Shown here: one piece after another, positions 19,066-28,500 of the stretch
Numbering within the stretch: the stretch's first letter is position 1
Layout: each line of letters opens with the position of its first letter
Source of the DNA: G963676655 sp963676655
GTDB taxonomy: Bacteria > Verrucomicrobiota > Lentisphaeria > Victivallales > Victivallaceae
Length of the DNA: 64,000 nt
Reading direction: 5' to 3'
Assembly (NCBI GenBank): GCA_963676655.2
Contig: CAXXKX010000004.1
Span: 868,001 to 932,000, forward strand
Notes under the pieces: generated by a model
Seen by the model: the letters and a program-made list of their open reading frames with translations, nothing else
Told to the model about the DNA's origin: nothing
Database searches by the model: none
Position numbers and translations under genes: made by a program

Positions 19066-19097
19066 AATGGGTTGTGCAAGTCACAGCCCATTTTTTT
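19066..19097 (+). terminator. Rho-independent terminator
   Basis: An 11-bp stem (AATGGGTTGTG at 19066-19076 paired with CACAGCCCATT at 19082-19092, one G-T wobble) has the loop CAAGT and is followed by a run of seven T (19091-19097). It lies 25 bases after the stop of the large hydrolase gene and closes the regulator-pseudopilin-sulfatase-hydrolase unit. Confidence 0.85.
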
Positions 19098-19257
19098 GGT
19101 ATATTAATGGTTCACAATAAAAGACGCTATTCAGATTTTAATCTCGCTTGGTGTTTGATTTATGTGTTTTGTTATTAATTATTTATGATTTATTAATAAT
19201 CAAACTGTCTGTTAATTATCAAATGATGATACAGTTCTGAAAGAAGTCTTATATGCG

Positions 19258-20730
19258 TTATTTTACAATTATTCCCAGTCGTTTGAACTGTTCTTGCGGG
19301 GCGTCATTTTCCTGCATCAGCTTGACCATTTCAGATGTAAGTTTTTCAACAAGGTCAGGACGATTGCTAATCGGATTTTGCTGGGCCGGATCTTTTTCAA
19401 GATCAAACAGCAGGTCGCCTTCGTGCCACGGATTGAAATCCAATGGTTGAGGTATGCCCGGGGTTTTCAATAACGGCATGTTTTTACTGAATGGGAACGG
19501 TGGCGCAAGTTCGGCGTTTTCCAGTTCCTCGGGCCGGAAAAATTTGGATAGATGAGTCGGCATCAATGTATAATTGAAAAGTGGCTTGTTGGATTCATCG
19601 GCCGGCGCTTTCATGTAAACGTAACGGCCGTCCGAACAGTTGACATGGCCGCCGAAAGTTCCGAAAAGACATGTGTCACGTACAGGTTTGTCGTTCGCGA
19701 TGGTTTCACGCAGGGGTTTGCCCTGCATGTTTTCCGGCAGCTCGACTCCGAAATATTCCAATAGAGTAGCCGGAAGATCATGGGTTTGGACCATTGATTC
19801 GCGACGCTCGCCTTTGCACCCGCAGCGCGGATCCCGGATGAACAACGGTTTCTCGCTGATATCGTCATAAAAAGGATTGTGGCAGAAGCACCACGCGTTA
19901 TGCTCGCCAAGTAAGAACCCGTGGTCGGTGGTGACGATCAGCATCGTATCATTCCACATGTTTTCACGGTCCATATAATCGATGATCCGACCCAGGGAAT
20001 AGTCGCACTGGCTGACCAGGGCCGCGTATTGCCGCCGACAATGTTCGATCATTTCCGGGGTTTCATCCGCGCTGATCTTCCGGTAATCCGGCCAGTCGAA
20101 ATGCGGGCCCTTATAGTTGTCTTTATACAGTTCTTTGAAGCGGTCGGCGGCGAAAAACGGTGGATGCGGGTCAAAACACTCCACCTGCAGGAACCAGTTA
20201 TCTTCTGCTGAGTTTTTATAAAGGAACTCAATTGCCAGGTCGAAAGTTTGAGTTTGCGACATATTCTTTTCCGGCTTCATGTATTTGCGGTTGATCCAGT
20301 CCTGGCGCATGGCCAGACCCGCGTACTCCGGCGCGTTCGGTTCGGCAACTTCGCATTTCCAGGCGTCGCCCTCCTGTCCTCTGACGTTTTCCCAACTGGA
20401 ATAGCGGTTGTGATAAGTGGCGCCGCCGTCTTGCCAGTAGTGATAATGATCGCTGATCAGATGGCTGAATATGCCGTTTTCCTTTAATATCTGCGGCATG
20501 GAATCGTCGAATGGCTCTAACGGTCCCCAGGAACGATGGAGGAAGTTGTATCTGCCGGTATGTAATTCACGCCGGGCCGGCATGCAGGGCATGCTGCCGA
20601 CAAAGCATTTGTCGAAGGTCACGGATTTTTCAGCCAGGCGGTTGAAGTTATCGGCTTGTACCCAGTCGCAGCCGTACGGCGGCAGAAAGTTACGGTTAAG
20701 TGAATCGAATATTACCAGAATTGCTTTCAT
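19258..20730 (-). CDS. sulfatase (Cys-type), apparently cytoplasmic
   Basis: The 490-residue sulfatase has the active-site signature CMPARRELHTGRY at about residue 52. This is the Cys form with Ala in place of the usual Ser of CxPSR, a variant seen in this group. The second metal site is TTDHGFLLGEH at about 280. The start is placed at 20730 because an AAGGAGA ribosome-binding site lies seven bases upstream and the protein then begins directly with the first beta-strand MKAILVIFDS. The frame continuing to 20823 has no such site. Without a signal peptide it should act in the cytoplasm on imported oligosaccharides, unlike the exported sulfatase at 13.6 kb. It is divergent from an AraC regulator gene. 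Confidence 0.92.
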   Translation of the reverse strand: MKAILVIFDSLNRNFLPPYGCDWVQADNFNRLAEKSVTFDKCFVGSMPCMPARRELHTGRYNFLHRSWGPLEPFDDSMPQILKENGIFSHLISDHYHYWQDGGATYHNRYSSWENVRGQEGDAWKCEVAEPNAPEYAGLAMRQDWINRKYMKPEKNMSQTQTFDLAIEFLYKNSAEDNWFLQVECFDPHPPFFAADRFKELYKDNYKGPHFDWPDYRKISADETPEMIEHCRRQYAALVSQCDYSLGRIIDYMDRENMWNDTMLIVTTDHGFLLGEHNAWCFCHNPFYDDISEKPLFIRDPRCGCKGERRESMVQTHDLPATLLEYFGVELPENMQGKPLRETIANDKPVRDTCLFGTFGGHVNCSDGRYVYMKAPADESNKPLFNYTLMPTHLSKFFRPEELENAELAPPFPFSKNMPLLKTPGIPQPLDFNPWHEGDLLFDLEKDPAQQNPISNRPDLVEKLTSEMVKLMQENDAPQEQFKRLGIIVK

Positions 20731-20793
20731 AGTGGAGTTCTCCTTGGGTTGTTTTTGTTTATAATAACAATACCTCTGACCAAAGAAAATTAG

Positions 20794-20827
20794 AATGGAT
20801 AAAAATGTAAAAAAAATGGACAAAATG
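20794..20827 (+). promoter_or_regulatory. two direct repeats with AraC-type spacing
   Basis: AATGGATAAAAATG (20794-20807) is repeated as AATGGACAAAATG (20815-20827). The starts are 21 bases apart, which is two helical turns and the usual layout of AraC-family binding half-sites. They lie between the divergent sulfatase and AraC genes. The region is A-rich, so chance similarity is possible. Confidence 0.4.
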
Positions 20828-20903
20828 GAATAATGATGATTGAATTAACCGGCTTGATGAATTACTTTATTCATTATAGTTCAAAGTTTGATACAAGGTT
20901 TTT

Positions 20904-21704
20904 ATGTATAAAAAAGTACATAGTGCGGGAATAGTCGCCAGCAGCGCGATTCCAGGCAGGCCGTTCGGTTTACGTCAGTTTGACATGGACTTTCTGGCTG
21001 TAACTTATGGCGGGGAAGCGTTCTTCCTTCTTGAGGAACAAGGGGTCTCGGCAAAAGTATATCCGGTTAGCGTGGTATATGTCCCGGCAGGCTTATGGCA
21101 TGTTTACGATCCGGAGCCGGGAACTCAATGGCGGAATCTATGGGTTCTGTTTGACGGGCAATCGGTTGCCGCGGCATTCAAGGAGTTGCTGCCGACTGTT
21201 GGAATAACCGCGATCAGGCAGGTCGGCTTATTGATGGATTATTGGGAAAGGCTTTCGCTACAGGTACTTGAACATGACGAGTTCAGTCAGGCAAGCGCGT
21301 TTTGTCTGCTGCATAACATTTTGCTTGAAATCAACCGACAGCGCGGTTATTTGACCGGGAGTGAACTTTCGCCGCCGGTTTCGGAAACGATCAGTTTTCT
21401 CCGGGACAATATGCGTGATCCGGAAATCAATTTCAAACGGCTGGTGAACCGGTACGGGATTAGTCCTGATTCGCTGCGCAAGCGGTTCAAAAGGGAAACC
21501 GGTGTTGCGCTGCATCAGTATTTTATTCAACTGAAAATAAACGCCGCCAAATCTATGCTGGCCAATTTATCATGGAACATTGGGGATTTGGCGGAGTTTC
21601 TCGGTTTCAGCGACCAGTATTATTTTTCCCGGTTGTTCAAGAAGAAAACCGGGAAATCTCCGCTGAAATATCGTCAAAGTTTATTATCCGGGAAGCGCAA
21701 ATAA
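20904..21704 (+). CDS. AraC-family transcriptional regulator
   Basis: The 266-residue protein has an N-terminal cupin-like sensor domain (about 1-150; FGLRQFDMDFLAVTYGGEA and VYVPAGLWHVY are typical). The C-terminal double helix-turn-helix of the AraC family (about 165-262) has INFKRLVNRYGISPDSLRKRFK and GDLAEFLGFSDQYYFSRLFK with KKTGKSPLKYR at the end. It is divergent from the cytoplasmic sulfatase with 173 bases between the starts, a classic setting for a regulator of its neighbour. A weak AAGG ribosome-binding site precedes the ATG. Confidence 0.92.
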   Translation: MYKKVHSAGIVASSAIPGRPFGLRQFDMDFLAVTYGGEAFFLLEEQGVSAKVYPVSVVYVPAGLWHVYDPEPGTQWRNLWVLFDGQSVAAAFKELLPTVGITAIRQVGLLMDYWERLSLQVLEHDEFSQASAFCLLHNILLEINRQRGYLTGSELSPPVSETISFLRDNMRDPEINFKRLVNRYGISPDSLRKRFKRETGVALHQYFIQLKINAAKSMLANLSWNIGDLAEFLGFSDQYYFSRLFKKKTGKSPLKYRQSLLSGKRK

Positions 21705-21718
21705 CGTTTCCCGGATAA
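21684..21718. terminator. inverted repeat between convergent genes, possible bidirectional terminator
   Basis: A perfect 11-bp inverted repeat (TTATCCGGGAA at 21684-21694, TTCCCGGATAA at 21708-21718) has a 13-base loop. It covers the last codons of the AraC gene and lies just before the end of the convergent transporter gene. No T-run follows on either strand, so it may be a weak or factor-assisted terminator. Confidence 0.45.
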
Positions 21719-21722
21719 GTTG

Positions 21723-23030
21723 TCAACGGAAATACGCCAGGTAAATGTATATTGACGAAACGATGAGCGACAGGATCATTGCTGGGAATCCGTATTTAAG
21801 GAACTCCATAAAGCTAAGGGCGTAGTTGTTCCGTCGGGCTATCTGTGCGATAACGACATTAGCGGATGCGCCGATCAAAGTGCCGTTGCCGCCAAGACAA
21901 GCGCCGAGGGCCAGCGACCAGTAGAGCGGCTGTTCGATCTGAGTTGATATAGCGACGCCGGTCAGTCCCATTTTTAACGCGAATGCCGGTGTTATCGACT
22001 TGATAAGCGGGATCATCGCGATTACCAGCGGAATATTATCGACAATCGCCGACATAAATGCTCCGACCCAGAGAATAATCAGTGCGGTCAGCAGCAGATT
22101 CCCGCTAGTCAGGGTCAGAATAGAGTCGCCGAGCTTTTCAAAGACATGGTTGTATTCAAGCGAGCCGATAAGCATAAACAACCCAACAAAAAACAGGATG
22201 GTTGTCCATTCGACTTTTTCAATAGTCTTGTGGATATCGACTTTACAGACCAGGGCCATTGAGAAGCCGCCGGCCAGTGCAATTACTCCCGGTTCGACGT
22301 GGATGGAATGACTGACAATGAATCCTACTATTACCAGGGAAAAAACGACCAGGGAGCGTTTAAGCATTGCCGGATTGATAATTGCCAGTTCCGGTTGAGC
22401 TTTCATGATACGGGCGATTGTTGAATCTGAGGCGAGAAATTTTTTCCGCATCATTATGGTTATCAGAACCAGCATTACAATGGTCAGTACCAGAATGGGC
22501 GGACCTAAATTCAGGATGAAGGCATTAAACGAAAGTCCGGCTTTTGAACCGATAATGATGTTCGGCGGGTCTCCGACCAGAGTCGAGGTGCCGCCGATAT
22601 TTGAAAATACGGCTTCCAATGCCAGGATCGGCATGGCCGGAATTTCCAGAATTTGCGCGATCAGGATGGTAATCGGGGCGATCAGAATAACGGTTGTGAC
22701 GTTATCCAGCAGAGCTGAGAGAACCGCGGTCAGAATTAACATGGCGATTACGATGAGCAGGCCGTTTCCTTTGGCTTTGCGGGCGATCAGGATGGCCAGA
22801 TATTCAAAAATGCCGGTATTGGACATGATCGTAACGATCAGCATCATGCCGATTAGCAGGAAGATCACATTCATGTCGATCTTGTCCAGCAGTTCCTCGT
22901 ACGGTGCCGTCCGTAAAGCGATAACGGCGGAAGCGCCAAGCAGCGCGGCTATTGCCTTGTCGACTTTCTCGGTGGCAATGAAAAAATAGGTTACAGCGAA
23001 AATAACCAGTGGAATTATCATATCGTGCAT
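21723..23030 (-). CDS. ArsB/NhaD-family (ion transporter superfamily) permease
   Basis: The 435-residue integral membrane protein has about eleven hydrophobic segments. Conserved ion-transporter loops include ALLDNVTTVILIAPITI at about 110 and IGGTSTLVGDPPNIIIGSKAG at about 145, with matching repeats in the second half (ALGACLGGNGTLIGASANVV near 385). These are characteristic of the ArsB/NhaD group of cation/proton antiporters and anion transporters; which ion is moved cannot be told. An AAGGAG site lies eight bases before the ATG. It is the last gene of a three-gene minus-strand operon with an EIIA-CBS protein 13 bases upstream, so its activity or synthesis is probably controlled by that sensor. 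Confidence 0.9.
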   Translation of the reverse strand: MHDMIIPLVIFAVTYFFIATEKVDKAIAALLGASAVIALRTAPYEELLDKIDMNVIFLLIGMMLIVTIMSNTGIFEYLAILIARKAKGNGLLIVIAMLILTAVLSALLDNVTTVILIAPITILIAQILEIPAMPILALEAVFSNIGGTSTLVGDPPNIIIGSKAGLSFNAFILNLGPPILVLTIVMLVLITIMMRKKFLASDSTIARIMKAQPELAIINPAMLKRSLVVFSLVIVGFIVSHSIHVEPGVIALAGGFSMALVCKVDIHKTIEKVEWTTILFFVGLFMLIGSLEYNHVFEKLGDSILTLTSGNLLLTALIILWVGAFMSAIVDNIPLVIAMIPLIKSITPAFALKMGLTGVAISTQIEQPLYWSLALGACLGGNGTLIGASANVVIAQIARRNNYALSFMEFLKYGFPAMILSLIVSSIYIYLAYFR

Positions 23031-23043
23031 TGTAGTGATCTCC

Positions 23044-23955
23044 TTAAATATTGACGACCTGGTTAAGCACGATACTCTGGTCGATGACGCCGGTCAGGCA
23101 GCCGTCTTCCACTACGTACAGTTTGCGCCTTGCTTTGGCGACCAGTTCAAAAACTATTTCCAGTAAAGTGGCGGTTGGGGAAATGGCGCAGTAGTTGTTG
23201 CTCAAAACATCTTTAGCGATTGAGTGGGCCTCTTTGTAGAAATATTTTTCGAAAGGATCAAATTCACTGATGAATGCAACCGATTTCAGGCTGAGGAAAA
23301 AGTCCGGCATGCCGAGACTGAAAAGATTATCGCAGGAAATTTCTCCCAGCATCTTTCTGTTTTCATCAAGAACCGGAACTGCAAGCAGATGGTTTTCCGC
23401 CATGATCCTGGTTACTTTGCGCAGCGGCATATCGGGAGTCATGGACACAATTTCACGACGCATGATATCCCGCGCGGTAATTGAGACGTCGAGATCCAGA
23501 CGTGAATTGTCGATGCAGTTGTAGACCTCTTCAGGGGAAATCGCGCCGGTCAGTTTCTGTTTTGATTCAGGGTCGCTGAATATTCTGGCAACTTGACTCA
23601 TAACTTTCAGCGCAACTGTCGGAGTTGCTTGTGGAACCAGAACCAGACAGGCAATTTTAACAGGCTGCCCGTCAATAGAATCGTAATCGATCGGCTCATC
23701 AAGGACCCCGACCGCAACCGCGACCGCGCGCAGTTGCGGCAGTCTGGCATGGGGAAATCCGAAGCCGTCGCCGATTCCGGTCGAAGACTGCTTTTCTCTG
23801 TTCAATACCGCTTCAAGAATCTCCTCGCTGGAGATTTCATGCAAAACCGGGTTATGCATGATAGCGTCAATCAGCGAAACGAACAGGTCCCGCTTGTTTT
23901 CCGGCCTCAAGCCGGTAATGATCGACCTGGGGTCGAGATGTTTTATTAAACGCAT
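23044..23955 (-). CDS. PTS EIIA-type domain fused to a CBS-domain pair
   Basis: Residues about 1-150 form a PtsN/fructose-type EIIA domain. The phosphorylatable histidine lies in GDGFGFPHARL at about residue 67, which agrees with the family's active site. Residues about 160-300 hold a pair of CBS motifs (ARDIMRREIVSMTPDMPLRKV with a second CBS after it), which usually bind adenosine nucleotides. Fusions of these modules act as regulators of an attached or neighbouring transporter, combining phosphorylation state and energy charge. It lies directly upstream of the permease gene and downstream of a second CBS protein on the same strand. No EIIB or EIIC domains are nearby, so sugar transport itself is unlikely. 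Confidence 0.88.
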   Translation of the reverse strand: MRLIKHLDPRSIITGLRPENKRDLFVSLIDAIMHNPVLHEISSEEILEAVLNREKQSSTGIGDGFGFPHARLPQLRAVAVAVGVLDEPIDYDSIDGQPVKIACLVLVPQATPTVALKVMSQVARIFSDPESKQKLTGAISPEEVYNCIDNSRLDLDVSITARDIMRREIVSMTPDMPLRKVTRIMAENHLLAVPVLDENRKMLGEISCDNLFSLGMPDFFLSLKSVAFISEFDPFEKYFYKEAHSIAKDVLSNNYCAISPTATLLEIVFELVAKARRKLYVVEDGCLTGVIDQSIVLNQVVNI

Positions 23956-23983
23956 AGTAAAAATATCCTTTTTCTATTTTTCA

Positions 23984-24466
23984 TCAGGTTAAATCCTGAT
24001 ATTTCATATTCAGATGCGCAACGATGATCTCAGTAGTGTTAACCTGACCGATCAAAATGCCGTTGTTGTCAACGACCGGCAGTTCAGTCACTTTTTCCCT
24101 GAGGAGCATCATTGCAACTTCTGAGAGGGTTTGATTTTCCTTTACGAATCTGGGTCTGGGATTCATAATATCGGCCACCGTCGCGGAAATTGAGAGATTG
24201 GGAACCCAGCCTTCACGGAAATCCGTACCCTTTTCAATCAGGGCGGCGAGAGGGAACAGGTATTCCAGCGTCATATTCATTCTGACGGCGCCGATTAATT
24301 TTGAGTTATCGTCGATAACGTAAACATTTCTAATTCTTAAGTCTTCGCTGAGTTTTTTCAGTAACTCTTCAATACTGTCACCAGGAGATGCGGTGACCGG
24401 AGTCGGGATCAGTAAATTGCGAATATCTTTAACGGTAATTTTATTGAGAGATAGTTCTTTAATCAT
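23984..24466 (-). CDS. CBS-domain-pair protein
   Basis: The 160-residue protein is made of two CBS motifs: TVKDIRNLLIPTPVTASPGDS with NVYVIDDNSKLIGAVRM, then TVADIMNPRPRFVKENQTLSEVAMMLL with LPVVDNNGILIGQV. Such stand-alone pairs sense adenine nucleotides and adjust partner proteins. It lies 28 bases upstream of the EIIA-CBS gene on the same strand and is probably the first gene of this transporter operon. The ribosome-binding site is weak (GGATTA). Confidence 0.88.
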   Translation of the reverse strand: MIKELSLNKITVKDIRNLLIPTPVTASPGDSIEELLKKLSEDLRIRNVYVIDDNSKLIGAVRMNMTLEYLFPLAALIEKGTDFREGWVPNLSISATVADIMNPRPRFVKENQTLSEVAMMLLREKVTELPVVDNNGILIGQVNTTEIIVAHLNMKYQDLT

Positions 24467-24603
24467 TTTGGGTTAATCCTGAAATAAATTGATAATGTAG
24501 TTTTTCCGCCGGTTCGGTAGTGTTTGAGTGAACCAGTGAATGCGAAATGCCGACTGCGGCATGATCAGCCGTCAGTCTAGGGGAATAAATGACAGGATTA
24601 AAG

Positions 24604-24969
24604 TTATACCAGCAGGACTATCGTCCGTTGGCAAATTTGCAGTATTGGGGGAATATCTCGTCCGATAGTTGATCGTTGTCGTCCGGACAGTTTATTATGG
24701 ACAATGAGGTTGTGAATGACGGCCGCGATTTCACAGCCCTGTAGCGGGCATATTGTTTTGTGCCAGAACACTTCCTCTGTCTCTTCTGATTCTTCGAAGA
24801 CTTCACAATCGTCTGATGCGCAACAGTCATTATCAGCGGTATTTTTTGCTTTGTTCGATCTGCTGATTTCGGTACAGCCGGTCCTGCCGGTTGTTTCAAT
24901 GGTCAGTGAGACCATAGAGAACACCAGCCAAACAAAAATAAGCGCTGTATTTGTAACTTTCTTTAACAT
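24604..24969 (-). CDS. small hypothetical protein with N-terminal hydrophobic segment
   Basis: This open frame of about 121 codons begins with a hydrophobic N-terminus (LIFVWLVFSMVSL) that could be a signal or anchor. A short Cys- and acid-rich stretch follows (DCCASDDCEVFEESEE), then a basic tail. No domain is recognised. The composition is not like a shadow frame, and the overlapping opposite frame looks poorer. No clear Shine-Dalgarno is visible, so it may not be translated. Confidence 0.35.
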   Translation of the reverse strand: MLKKVTNTALIFVWLVFSMVSLTIETTGRTGCTEISRSNKAKNTADNDCCASDDCEVFEESEETEEVFWHKTICPLQGCEIAAVIHNLIVHNKLSGRQRSTIGRDIPPILQICQRTIVLLV

Positions 24970-25201
24970 CAAACTATTTATCTTGTAATTAATAACTATA
25001 AATCAATAAAATATATAATATACACCCGAAAGTGCATTTATACCACTCAGGATATGTTGATAAATAGAAAAAAAAGAAAATATTTTGCATTAAAATTTTT
25101 GATGGTACTGCAAAAAAACACAAACAACATATGAGATAGCAATAATGCTGGTTTCAGGATATTATTAATCCGGCATATAATCATATTGCATTTATTGAAT
25201 A

Positions 25202-25298
25202 GCGCTGAAAGCGCGGCACATAGCAGCAGCCCGGGGTAATTGAGCGTAGCGATTGAACCCCGGGAACAGTTTAAAAACATTTAAAGCCCTGAATGGGC
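25202..25298. repeat. hairpin-rich element in a 627-base gene-free region
   Basis: The stretch from 24970 to 25596 holds no convincing gene. It contains three compact hairpins: GCGC-TGAAA-GCGC (25202-25214), CCCGGGGT paired with ACCCCGGG (25230-25237 and 25257-25264, 19-base loop), and GCCC-TGAAT-GGGC (25286-25298). Its GC content is much higher than the AT-rich surroundings. This resembles non-autonomous hairpin repeats dispersed in PVC and Bacteroidetes genomes, from memory; only one copy is in the window. Confidence 0.5.
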
Positions 25299-25472
25299 GA
25301 CATATAAAGCAAGGTAATTATCAGCCGGAGTAATAATAAAGTGAACCTCTAAATTCGTTTTATGAAGGAATTATATCTATTCACTGCAAGGTGAATAACT
25401 GCGTGTTCAGTGATTTTAATCAAAATTGTTAGTTAAAGGTCACATATGAATAGTTTGTTCATATTTTTAATA

Positions 25473-25484
25473 TTGCAATTGCAA
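25473..25484. promoter_or_regulatory. 12-bp palindrome upstream of the 1443-residue exported protein gene
   Basis: TTGCAATTGCAA is a perfect palindrome 113 bases before the ATG at 25597, in an AT-rich stretch. Its position suits an operator. Nearby (25501-25512) lies TAATAAAGAACA, also present in the IclR-gene operator region at 41765-41776. Confidence 0.3.
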
Positions 25485-25596
25485 CAAAAAATACTTATTC
25501 TAATAAAGAACAAAGAACAATTGAAGTTCGGATTGATTTTATCCGATTTAGGACATAATATCGATACCGGCGAATGAACAATAGGAAACTTACAGT

Positions 25597-28500
25597 ATGT
25601 ACAACAGGTTACTCGCAATAGCAATATCAGTATTGTTTATATCCATTGCGGCACCACATGCGCCGGCTGCCGGAAGCATCAATTCCAAACGGCCATACGA
25701 GCTGGAATGGGCCGGTCGTTATAATGATTCTCAAAAGCCTTTGATTGATTTTGAATTCCTGAGTGATTGGAAGTCACATAATCATAACTCAGTTGCCGTA
25801 TTTACCTCTTCAGATAAAAAAATGCTGTGGGGGAATTTTGTCGGAAAGCTTGAATACAAATGCACTGGAGCGTCCCCGTCCATAGAATTACTGCCGCCCA
25901 AACCGGTAAAAATTAATGAAGCATTTGACTGCGTCAGTATGTGGATATATGGCAATAATTTTCTGGGACAGGACAAAAGTACGCCTCCGGTAAAAATTTT
26001 ACTGGTCTTCAAAGATTCGACAGGCAAGTCATTTGAGGTTGAAATTTGCCATGAGATTCGTTGGCAGGAGTGGTTTCTTTGTCATCGTCGTTTGACTCCC
26101 GCTCAAATCAACAGGGTAAAAAATGGCGGTGAATTAATTGCGATAAAGGTTTTAAACGGATATAATCGCCAGAAAAGGTTTTTATATTTTGATAATCTGG
26201 CCGTATTTAAAGAAAAGTTTTCTCAGATCAAATTTTCCAGTTGTCCAAAACGCGGAATAACGGTATTTCCGGGTAAATCGCCGGGAGTCAATACCGGTTC
26301 CGGTAAACTGCCATTTCCGAATCGACCGGAAACAATATTGCCTGATCCGGGGCCTGACGGCTGGAAGACGACTTGTTACCGGAATGGTTCATATTTAAGA
26401 TTTGAGTATCATGGCAAAGATGGTTATCTTGAAGCTGGGCTTGATTTAAAGAATTCAATAATTTCAACTTTGAAAATGAAGTGGGGTGAAAATGGTTCCT
26501 GGGTCTATCCCGCCAGCGGCGGTGGAATTATTTTTGCCGGCAACGGGAAAGAGGTTAAGCCGGATAAGGTCGAATTGACTCAATTGAAAGTTACGGGTAA
26601 CCGGGCGTATGCTAAATTTAAGATACTTTCCGCGGGCAGGCGCTTCGAAGCGGCCGCATCTTACTGGTTGTACGGCAAAAGTCTGGTAGTGGATTTGCAA
26701 TGTATGGGAGAGCAAGCGGTAAAATTCCAATTCGGAAAAGTGCTGGGCATGAAAAATCCGAAATTGGTTCAGCTGCCATATTATGTTTACGGTAAAAAAA
26801 CACGTCCGGCGGTAATTGCTTCGGGAACAAAAACAAATCCGCTGTTTTTCGCGGCTCATCTGGATTGGACTTTATCAAACGCTTCTAAGTTATGGAGTGA
26901 TAACGAGGTCAAAAAAGGAATTGTCAGATGTAACGGGGGAGCTTTGTATTTACCCAAAAATAACGGTAAAAGAAATAATTTATATGAACGGATAGTTTTT
27001 TCGCTCGCGCCGGAATTTTCCGCCGTTTTACCCAATATTCCCAACCCTTCCTCTGAATGGCGCAAGGCAACCTCTGGCAAAGTCTGGATGTCGTATGCTT
27101 CCGGCGACCGGGAACGTAATAAAGCTCTTTTTCGTTTCCTGCATCGGCTCGGGATTCGCGAACTGATTGTAACCGATCATGAAAAACAGTGGCGGGTCAG
27201 CCATGAAGGCTATACTTTCAGAACCCGGTTCGCGCCGGACAAGGGAGGAAATTCCGGCCAGTATAAATACACCAGAGTCATGTGTGACGAATTAAATTAC
27301 ATGTACGGTCCATATAATAATTTCACGGATATTGTTCCCACCAACAAGTACTGGAACTATGACATGGTAGCCCGGGATGAAGATAATCAGTTGACCATGG
27401 GATTTGTCCGCTGTTACAGTCCCAAACCGGTTCGCGCGGTTGAATACTGTGAGATTATTCCGCCGCAAATTCAACAAGAGATGCGCTTCAACACCGGGTA
27501 CTGTGACGTCCACACGGCAATTCCGCCATGGCGGCGAACTGATTACGACGCGCGGGTGCCCGGAGCCGGGACTTTTGCGGGAACTTATTATGCATATGGT
27601 GAAGTTTTGCTGCTCCAGAAAAAAGTATGGAACGGCCCGGTGTCATCCGAGGGCGGTCATCATTACGTCTACAGCGGACTCAGTGACGGTAATTATGCGC
27701 AGGATCAGAGTTATTTTATTCCGCAAAAACTGCCCTGGCTGGTGGATTTTGACCTTTTGAAAATTCACCCGCTGGAAAATAACTTTGGTATGGGGTCGAT
27801 CTGGATGTTCTTTGGAAAATCGCAGCTGCCGGAGTCTGAAAAGGATTTCGCCGCCGCTATCGACCGTTTTCTGGCAGCGACAGTCGCGTTCGGGCATTCC
27901 GGTTATTTGCTCATGTCGCGCGGCTATAAATATACCCTGCGCAGTTATTATATGCTGCAGCAGCTACAGAAATACTATAACAACTCGACTGTAACGGAAA
28001 TCAGCTATGCGGACTCCAAAGGCAGGCTGTATCCGACCTCGGTCGCTATCGCTAACGGCTCTTACAATCGCTCACAGGTTGTGGTTAAATATGCCAATGG
28101 TTGTATTGTTGCGGTCAACGGAAACAAACAGGCCTGGTTTAAAACAAAATTTGAAGGTAAATTTATCAATCTTCCGCCCAATGGTTATATCGGTTGGACG
28201 ACTGATGGCAAATTGCTGGTGCACAGTAAAAATCAGAATGGACAAAGAGTTGATTATGCGGAAACCCCGGCTTACATTTTCATTGATGGTCGCGGTAAAT
28301 TTACCCGATTGCCCAAAGCTGCCGCCGATGGCAGCGCGGTGTGTCGGGTTTTACCGGATGGCTGGGAAATTATTCCATATAACGGCAGCGATTGCGGATT
28401 TGCGGTTAACGCGTCCCGGGCCGATGCCCTGGACCAGGCCGGAAAAATAATTGGGACTGCAGAATTGCGCCGTTCGCGCGGTTTGACTTATGTTGCCCCG

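Noticed and set aside
19258..20823. Longer sulfatase starting at 20823
   Set aside because: No ribosome-binding site at the upstream start; the start at 20730 has AAGGAGA and gives a normal first strand.
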